Assembly: GCF_954871325.1 (NCBI RefSeq)
Contig: NC_088775.1
Coordinates: 51,871,561-51,935,560, forward strand
Direction of reading: 5' to 3'
DNA length: 64,000 bases
Origin: Gordionus sp. m RMFG-2023
Lineage: Eukaryota > Nematomorpha > Gordioida > Chordodea > Parachordodidae
In this document: in pieces, positions 57,090 to 64,000 of the stretch
Numbering within the stretch: the first letter of the stretch is position 1
How the letters are laid out: each line of letters starts with the position of its first letter
Notes under the pieces: generated by a model
Databases searched by the model: none
Seen by the model: the letters and a program-made list of their open reading frames with translations, nothing else
What the model was told of the DNA's origin: nothing
Translations under genes and position numbers: made by a program

Positions 57090-57681
57090 TTAATTTTCTC
57101 ACATTCTTGATTATTATAGAATTCTACTTCACTCATCAATTTTGCTGAATAGAGATTTAAATATATTTACTTGGCTATACTCTTTAATAAATTTACGTTC
57201 TTGAGAGTTATATAACGTATAAGCCCATGGACACCTAACTCATCAAGTTCTTTTTGTTTTCACATAATATTTTATTTAACAAAATCATAGATTCATAATA
57301 CGAATTCCATCTAGTGGAATTTTGGCAAATCAGATACCTACCCATTTTTTTGATATTATCTGCCATATTATTAGACATAATTTGTTTATTCCATAAAGAT
57401 TGACACTTTTGGAAGGAACTTATATTTTAACTGATAAAATAAAAAACCAATATTAAACTCAGTTTAACATTTTATATTGCATAAATTTAAATAAAATAAA
57501 ATTTCATTTTTATTAAATTTTTTAATTATCAAATAAGTAGATTTATTAATATTTAAAAAATAATTTAACATTAAATTTAAATCCACTCCAACCCTAAAAG
57601 GAGCTATCTACCGCTCCCGCACCTGGATTTAGGTGTTTTTGAAAAAGTGTAGGGCGCTCCAGGAGCGCCTTAACAACTCTG
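57090..57681 (-). mobile_element. hAT fragment with CAGAGTTGTTAA terminus
   Basis: The minus strand encodes MSNNMADNIKKMGRYLICQN and STRWNSYYES (about 57270-57385), collinear with 2250-2370 of the first hAT. The right end reads CAGAGTTGTTAAGGCGCTCC on the minus strand (to 57681), followed by GGAGCG palindromes. The C-terminal part and left end are missing. It directly adjoins piggyBac sequence. Confidence 0.65.
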
Positions 57682-58146
57682 GCAAAAACCAAATTATATC
57701 ATAAAATATATTTTGATAATTTCTTTACCTCATTCAAACTTTTGTCATACTTAAAACAAATGGGATATTTTACAACTGGAACTGTGAGGAAGAATAGAAT
57801 AGAGCATTACCCAGTTGAATCTATAAAGGCTGTAGCAAAAAAAGAAAGAGGATATTATGATTATTAATTCGAAAAATTAAATGAAATAATTATAGTTCGT
57901 TGGAAGGATTATTCGGTGGTGACCGTTGCATCGACATGCCACACCATCTATTTCAAGTAATTTCAAGAAAATATCTTCAAGATAAAAATTCCTCAACCAA
58001 ATATGAACACTGCTTGTAACAAACAAATCGGAGAGGGAATGATGGTGACCAATATTCACCAATTTTATCGATGTAGTTTTGGTAAATTCGTGGAAAATCT
58101 GGAAATTCGTGAATCAAGATGAGTAGAAGAGTTTGCTATATTCAAC

Positions 58147-61100
58147 TAGTGCTGTAAAGTAACGTCAAAAAACGTCTTACCTTTTTTTTAAGAAAAGAAA
58201 CGTCATACCTTATCATTTTCTAGAAGTAACGGTAACGCGTTTCTTTTTTTTTTGGGTAACGGTAACGCAAAACGTTACTCGTTACTTTAAATTTTTTCTT
58301 AAAAAAATATTAATAAAAAAACATATTTTATTGTGCTATAAAATTACTTTTATTTATTTTTAATATAAATAATAAACCGAGTTTTTAATTCATATCAACC
58401 ACCCCTTTATTTCTTATTTAAATTTTCGCTCATTATTTTCAATCAAATTTTAATCTAACTAATATTCAATCAAAATTCAAAGTATATATTAATATTATTA
58501 TTCTATATTATAATTTATTTTAAGAATATATGCCAAACTCTATAATAGTTGATTCATCTGATGAAGAAAATTTAACCCTTCCTTGGCCTCAATTTGAGAC
58601 ATATTTTATTCCAATAAAGAAAATTAAGGGTACAAAATCGACACTTTGTAAATGTAGATTATGTCCTATCACAAATATATCAACCTCGATGTCTAGCAGT
58701 TCCAATTTAAAAAAACATATGAAGGTAAAAAGATGAAATAATATATTATTATTTTTAGATTTTAATAATGATATTAATATAATATACTATTATTTTAAAC
58801 ATGTGTATTATAAAATAACCATTAAAATAAGTATACTTTCATAATATTTTGAAAAGCTTAATCATGAAATTTAGATATAAAACAATTGAATTATACTATA
58901 GTATATAGGACTGGGAACCAACATTAAAAACGTAAGATTAACAAAATATCTAATGCATTGGGTTTAAACAATATCTTCTATTTCTTGTTTTAGTCTTGCT
59001 ATTTGTTTAATATCAAATTGTTAATAAATTTAAAGAATAAGATAGTGATTTTAATATATATTTTAAACATATGTTAATTAAAGAAATTTTCTCTCATAAT
59101 ATTTGAAAAGCTTAATTATGAAATTAAAATATAAGCAATTAAATTATACTATAGTATATAGTGCAGGAAACCTACATTAAAAACTCAAGATTAATAAAAT
59201 ATAATTATTGCTAGATATTTTTCCTGATTCCTTTTTAAATGATAATTCTGAATTATGAAAAAAATAAGAAATTGAAAAACCTTTGGCCATCAGAATATCA
59301 ATTTTTAATTTTTTAGTGAGGGATTCAAAATGCAGTTAAATTTTTAATCTACAATTATTAAAAAAGCTTAGTTATTTTTAATAAAAAATTCAGTAATAAA
59401 TAATTATATTAATTATATTTTGTTTAAAATATAGGCTTTACATTCCTCATGTTTGAAAGAAATAAATGAAAACTTAAATAGTAATAAAAGAAAAAAAATT
59501 GAAACTAATCAACTCACAATCATTAATATGCAGAATCCATCTACATCAAAGATCAATATAACTCAATCAACTGTTGATGAATTAGTTTTTAATTTTGTAA
59601 TTGAAGAATTACAACCATTTTCAATTGTAGAAAGCCCTGCATTTATTAATATTATCAAAAAATTGCAGCCATTTAAAAATGTGATATCAAAACCTACCCT
59701 TGTATCAAAAATTAACAAAGCTGGTGAAACCATGACAAAAAAATTAGTAGATTTATTGCGTATTCCAGAAATTGTTTGTACAACTTTGGATTCTTGGTCA
59801 GCTTATCATCGGTATATAAAATATTGTTGTAGATTGATAATATTGCCTTTTAAAAAGTTCTTATTTAGGGGTGACTGTACACTGGCTACACCCAGACACA
59901 CTTGAGAGGGTTTCAGCTTGCCTAGCTTGTAAAATGCTAAATCAAAAACACACATTTGATTACCTAGCAAAAATAATCTTTGAAATTTTTACCAATTATA
60001 AGATACAAAATAGTGACCAAATGCATTACAGATAATGCAAGAAATTATATAAAAGCTTTCAAGTAAACAAAAATTATTATATATTTACTAAAAATTTATT
60101 AGAGTATATGAACAAGAAGAAGAACCGGATGATGAAATAGTTCATCTGCTATTATGTGATCTATTTGAGAATCATAATGATAGTATTGTATACCTACCCA
60201 AGCATCATTCCTGTTCAGCACACACTTTAAATCTGATTGCAAGTGTTGACATTGAAAAGGCAAATAACGATGTCCATTTTAAAGCCATTTCAAAAATTAA
60301 ATTTTCTAAATGTAAGCTATTGTGGAATAAACATGGGCAATCTTCAAATTGTGCAATCATTTTTAAGGAAAACATGAGGAAGATATCTTATTAAACCGGT
60401 TATAACAAGATGGAACTGTTTTTATAACTCCTTGAAATTAATAGATGGTCTTATTAAGGAGAATTGCCAAAAATTTGATGACTCTTGTGATAAATCTGAA
60501 TTGCAGATTTTTAGATAGCGACAAGTCGTTCATGGATGAATTTTGTATGGTTAGTGTAAATTAAGAAATATTATATGTATATATATGTTTTATAGGTTAT
60601 GGACCTAATTGCTACGTCTCTTTCTATTTTAGAGAGCGAAGGAAAAATGTATTTGGGATATCTCACTCCCACAATAACCATTATAAAATTAAAACTTAAA
60701 AAAATGGCTTTAAATCATTATAAGTTTTGTAAGCCACATATTGACTCAATCCTGGAAGGCATAGATAAGAGGCATACATTTCAAATATTGCTTATATTTT
60801 GATTTTATTTTCAATAGATTCAAACACATCTACAAAGATGAATATATACTATCAGCAATGATTCACCCACTATTTAAATTAGATTGGCCTTGGATAAAAT
60901 CAGAGATGAATAAACAAAGAATGCAAGATCTTATTTTCATTTTGAGAAAAGATCTTGATAGAGAAAGAGCAGACCTGATTCCCTTATCCAAAACAAATAC
61001 CAAAATATTTTCTGATAAAGATAAATTTTTTTTTGATGAGGAAATTAATGAAAATCCTTGTGAAGATGTTTTATTAAATTTTTTTTCAAAATAAAGATAC

Positions 61101-61594
61101 TTCTTTAAATATTTTTAATAAATTCCCCGAGTTAAAATTTTTATTTATTAAATATAATACCATCTTCCCATCCTCTGCTCCAATTGAACGTGTGTTTAGC
61201 ACGGCGAAGGCTGTGTTGAGCACTAAGCGCTCTTGTTTGTCTCATGAAAATTTTCAAAATCAATTATTGCTAAAAATAAATAAAAAATTATTACAAAAAA
61301 ATGTTATCTTATGATTATATATTATATATGAAAATTTTTATAATAAGATCTCATCATTTTATGTATTATTTTTTATAGTTTTGTCTATATTATATATTGT
61401 AAGAAAAAATAAATATATTTTTGTATATAATATTTAATTTTTTTTAAGTAACGAATAATACGTTACTTTTTTGAAAAGTCAGTAAAGCGCGTTCCTTTTT
61501 AAAAAGGTAACGAGTAAGGGTAAAGCATTCTTTTTTTCCAATGTAACGAGTAACGGTAACGCGTTTCTTTTTTGAGTTAACGTTTACAGCACTA
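58147..61594 (+). mobile_element. hAT transposon with GTAACG-rich ends, 3.4 kb
   Basis: Ends TAGTGCTGTAAAGTAACG and AACGTTTACAGCACTA are inverted repeats. Flanks TATTCAAC and CATTTAAC match at 6 of 8. Many copies of GTAACG fill about 130 bp at each end, probably transposase-binding repeats. It encodes a BED-hAT transposase in pieces and is inserted in the piggyBac C-terminus. A 47-bp exact copy of part of it occurs at the window's right edge. Confidence 0.9.
58530..61310 (+). pseudogene. BED-hAT transposase gene (decayed)
   Basis: Exon 1, 58530-58724: MPNSIIVDSSDEENLTL, then CRLCP and SNLKKHMK, a BED finger. A 710-bp GT-AG intron (58725-59434) joins in frame to ALHSSCLKEINENL and STVDELVFNFVIEELQPFSI, ending at 59905. 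Then come DTLERVSACLACKMLNQ (about 59905), HSCSAHTLNLIASVD (about 60205), HIDSILEGIDKRHTFQ (about 60740), MIHPLFKLDWPWIK (60858) and the dimerisation motif SSAPIERVFSTAKAVLSTKR (about 61160). Frames change several times after 59800, and a deletion near 59820 removes residues after the WSAYHR-like DIWTAH motif. Confidence 0.82.
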
Positions 61595-61790
61595 CATTTA
61601 ACTACCTCCCTCAAACACCAGTAAAAATTGAGAAATATATTAGTACAGGGCACGCAAGCCAGTTAGCACTAAGGAGTGAAAACACTACTGCATCTGGACA
61701 TTATTTATCCAAAATTATAGATGGGAAAAGACGCAGATGCAGATATTGTCATACGCACTTATGATATATGTTCCAAACATGCTAAATCGT

Positions 61791-62765
61791 ACCTCATATT
61801 AAATGTAAGGATTTTCATAATATATACATTTCCCTTTTTTATTATATATTACAAAAAAGAATAAAGATTTCTGTTGTTTTTTGATCTTATAGTATTATAC
61901 ATAATTTTTATCTTTTTTAAACTCATGGTGGTTAGATATGCACCTGGCTAAATTTTCTATTTAGGATTATTTTTTTGGCTGATTTTTTTAGAATATCATA
62001 TTTGAGCATTAATAAATATAATATATTTAATAAGCGAGAATCACGTTGAATAAAAACCCACTAGAATGGTGAAAACTTCACAGAGATTGTTTTCCCGTTT
62101 TATCTAATATGGCGAAAAATATATTATTAATACAGGGATCTTCAACCCCATGGCGACTCTTTTCTGTTGGCGTGCATATCTTTACCAAATATAGAATGTC
62201 GTTAAAATAAGATATAATCGGAAAAACTTTGGATATGAATATTATATTGATTTTTCTACATTATATTTAAATATACTCTATATGCATGCTTCTATTTTAA
62301 CTTACTAATAAAATTTTTTATCTTTTATCCATTTGATCTTATTTGATTTATGGAAAAATAAAATTTTCGAATCGAATAATTATTTTATTATTCCTACGAA
62401 TAATGAATTATTCGATTTAAACGTATACGAATAATAAATCGAATACGAATAATGCAATCATTTGATTCGTATTTTATAGGTATAATCTTGAGCAACAAGT
62501 AACATAATAATTGTTTATAATTTTTTTGAGCAGTAAATTAATCAGAATAAGCAGTATTTTTATTATCAAAGAATTAATCTATTGGCCATTATTTATATAG
62601 TTCTATTTTAACAGCATTTTTATTTTTTCTTAAATCCAAATATCTGCTGGATTTTTTGGTTCTCAACTCTTAGCATTATTACCAGGTTCATCAGAAATCC
62701 ATTGTTAAGGTTTAAAAAAAATTAGAAACTTCCCAAGTTAATAGTAATGTTAATTATTGATATGA
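61791..62765. other. AT-rich stretch with possible hAT end and palindromic patch
   Basis: CAGGGATCTTCAACCCCATGG at 62132 resembles a Charlie-type hAT end but has no partner. 62355-62475 is rich in ATACGAATAAT and its complement, a small palindromic cluster. No ORF is supported. Confidence 0.35.
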
Positions 62766-62769
62766 AGAA

Positions 62770-62850
62770 TTTTGCCAGGTGGCCTAGTGGGTTATGATGT
62801 AAGCTTGGAAACAGAAGGTCCCAGGTTAGATCCTGGTAAAGAACGTAAAA
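62770..62850 (+). mobile_element. tRNA-like SINE head upstream of RTE sequence
   Basis: GGTGGCCTAGTGGGTTA (62778-62794) has a box A match. CCAGGTTAGATCCTGG (62821-62836) has a box B match about 30 bp downstream. The overall text resembles a tRNA with AGCTTGGAAAC in the anticodon region, but the arms do not pair fully, so it is a SINE rather than a tRNA gene. RTE-related sequence follows with no clear boundary. Confidence 0.6.
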
Positions 62851-62984
62851 ATTTCCGGGTTTTTGTTCGATGAATGATGTGTAAAGACATATGGTAAGAT
62901 GAATTTTGGAGCTTAGAGATGACACCCCGGTCACCGACAAGCTTGGACAGCCGGGTGCTAAGGATATTTATCCAATAAACAAAA

Positions 62985-63953
62985 ATGAAGGACACAAATG
63001 AAAATACGAATATGAAAGCTTGTGCGTTCCCTCCAAGCGACGCGCAGGGTGTAGACATCCATCATGCGAAAAGTAAAATAAAGTTCAAAGCAAAGAAGAC
63101 AAGGTTAGCAAATTTGAATATTGGTACACTTAAAGGTAAGACGAGTGAATTGGCACCAATGTTGAACATGAGATGGAAAGGTCAGAAGACTTTAATGATT
63201 GGAGATGGGTATAAATTGTACTATAATGGAATTGTTAGCAATAGGAACACACCATCCTCAGTCAAGATCTTACCTCCTCAGTAGTAGAAGTCAACAGGAT
63301 CTCTGATAGACTAATGAAGATAAAACTCTGCATTGGTCAATCAATACTACACATCCTTCCAGTATATGCTCCTCAAACAGGATGAAGGAAGAAGAGAAAG
63401 ATGACTTTAGAGCTATCCTAGATGAAGCTGTAATGGAAATCCCTAAGGATGACCTACTCATAATAGATGGTGACTTAAATGCTCATGTGGGAAAAGCAAG
63501 AGACAGCTAAAAAAAGCATCATGGTGGTTTTGGATATGGAGGAAGAAATGATGAAGGAGAGCACATACTGAAATTTGTGCAAGCCTTTGACCCTGCCATA
63601 ACCAACACCTACTATAGGAAAAAGACAGTCATTTAATAACATACGAAAGTGGTACAAGGAAAACACAGATAGATTACATGCTAATCTCTCGCAGAAGATT
63701 AAAAGATGTGATAGACTGCAAAGTCATCCCAGGAGAAGATAACTCCGCACAACACAAGCCACTAGTCAAAGATTTACACATCTCAAATAAATCCACTTAA
63801 AACAAAATATAACTGGAACCATGCATCAAATGGGGCAAATTTAAAACAATGACAGATGCCTTTGCAATCAATGCAAACATTGAAACAATAGATTCTTCAC
63901 AAGTCAGTGAAAAAATGAGGACAGATCTTTCATCCAGATTAATAGACACTGCC
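62985..63953 (+). mobile_element. RTE-type LINE, endonuclease region, truncated
   Basis: TRLANLNIGTLKGKTSELAP (63103), then MRWKGQKTLMIGDGYKLYYN (63170), SDRLMKIKLCIGQSILHILP (about 63302), LLIIDGDLNAHVGKA (63450) and AITNTYYRKKTVI (about 63595) follow the order of the RTE apurinic endonuclease. The Gln-Glu-Thr motif normally just before RWKG is missing through a small deletion. Near the right end, SSQVSEKMRTDLSSRLIDTA matches the LINE at 50479-51656, so both belong to one family. Frames are broken several times. Confidence 0.85.
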
Positions 63954-64000
63954 ATTGTGGGAGTGAGATATCCCAAATACATTTTTCCTTCGCTCTCTAA
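63954..64000 (-). mobile_element. hAT piece joined to the LINE at the window edge
   Basis: 47 bases to the end of the window are the exact reverse complement of 60629-60675 in the GTAACG hAT, inside its transposase gene. It begins directly after the LINE codons for RLIDTA, with no terminal repeat at the joint. Confidence 0.85.

Larger units (their letters stand above)
57685..61790 (+). pseudogene. piggyBac transposase C-terminal region, split by a hAT
   Basis: 57690-58085 encodes KIYFDNFFTSFKLLSYLKQM, GYFTTGTVRKNR, KKERGYYDY, IIIVRWKDYSVVTVASTCH and KIPQPNMNTACNKQIGEGMM. The second catalytic Asp block of piggyBac (IYFDN) is kept, but the later GGVDxxD block reads GEGMMVTN, so catalytic Asp is lost; stops near 57867 and 57958 also show death. 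Beyond the hAT insertion (58147-61594), 61595-61790 gives LPQTPVKIEKYI and the Cys-rich tail GKRRRCRYCHTHL. Only the hAT interrupts it here; the N-terminal part is absent. Confidence 0.8.

Noticed and set aside
62778-62836. Possible functional tRNA gene
   Set aside because: Box A and B are present, but the acceptor and other arms do not pair and RTE sequence follows; it is a SINE-like head.

Overview
This is an AT-rich (about three quarters A+T) metazoan nuclear window. It is built almost entirely from dead or decaying transposable elements, many inserted inside one another. Small spliceosomal introns, BED-finger hAT transposases, Helitrons, pogo and piggyBac elements, RTE-type LINEs, tRNA-derived SINEs and one pair of hyccin-like exons all point to an animal. 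The repeat mix would fit an arthropod or another AT-rich invertebrate, but the sequence alone does not fix the phylum. No rRNA gene, true tRNA gene, CRISPR array or bacterial operon was seen.

Layout, 1-22 kb: a Helitron 3' part (1-1015) abuts a minus-strand hAT (about 1120-5061). Tandem repeats follow, and then a Gypsy LTR fossil (6220-18099, TSD AAATC) sitting in a satellite of about 210 bp. A younger Gypsy (8276-15806, minus, TSD GGTGT) lies inside its reverse transcriptase region. That second Gypsy is itself split by a 799-bp non-autonomous hAT (12272-13070, TSD ACTAAACG). 18.5-22 kb holds hAT scraps and a second Helitron 3' end.

Layout, 22-31 kb: a GC-richer tandem array (22353-22935), two minus-strand relics of a transposase-like family here called family X, a 742-bp hAT-like element (25347-26088), a SINE, and a pogo/Tigger element (28354-31016).

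Layout, 31-45 kb: one family X copy appears to run from about 31085 to 45145. Its transposase-like gene is split by a hAT (32534-34428), a 1.4-kb foldback element (35567-36959), a non-LTR retrotransposon piece that carries its own hAT (38008-40052), and an intron-bearing hAT (40801-44325). Several of these carry further insertions.

Layout, 45-64 kb: more hAT-type MITEs, a truncated RTE LINE, family X ends, a Gypsy fragment and a Harbinger scrap. Two adjacent exons at 55981-56279 strongly resemble hyccin/FAM126 and are the only convincing host coding sequence. After them come a hAT end, a piggyBac C-terminus split by a 3.4-kb hAT (58147-61594), and a SINE-like head upstream of an RTE endonuclease region. 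That region runs abruptly into a hAT piece at the window edge.

The window is therefore probably intronic or intergenic sequence around a hyccin gene. Its interest lies in the order of insertions, the well-preserved target-site duplications and the family X elements.
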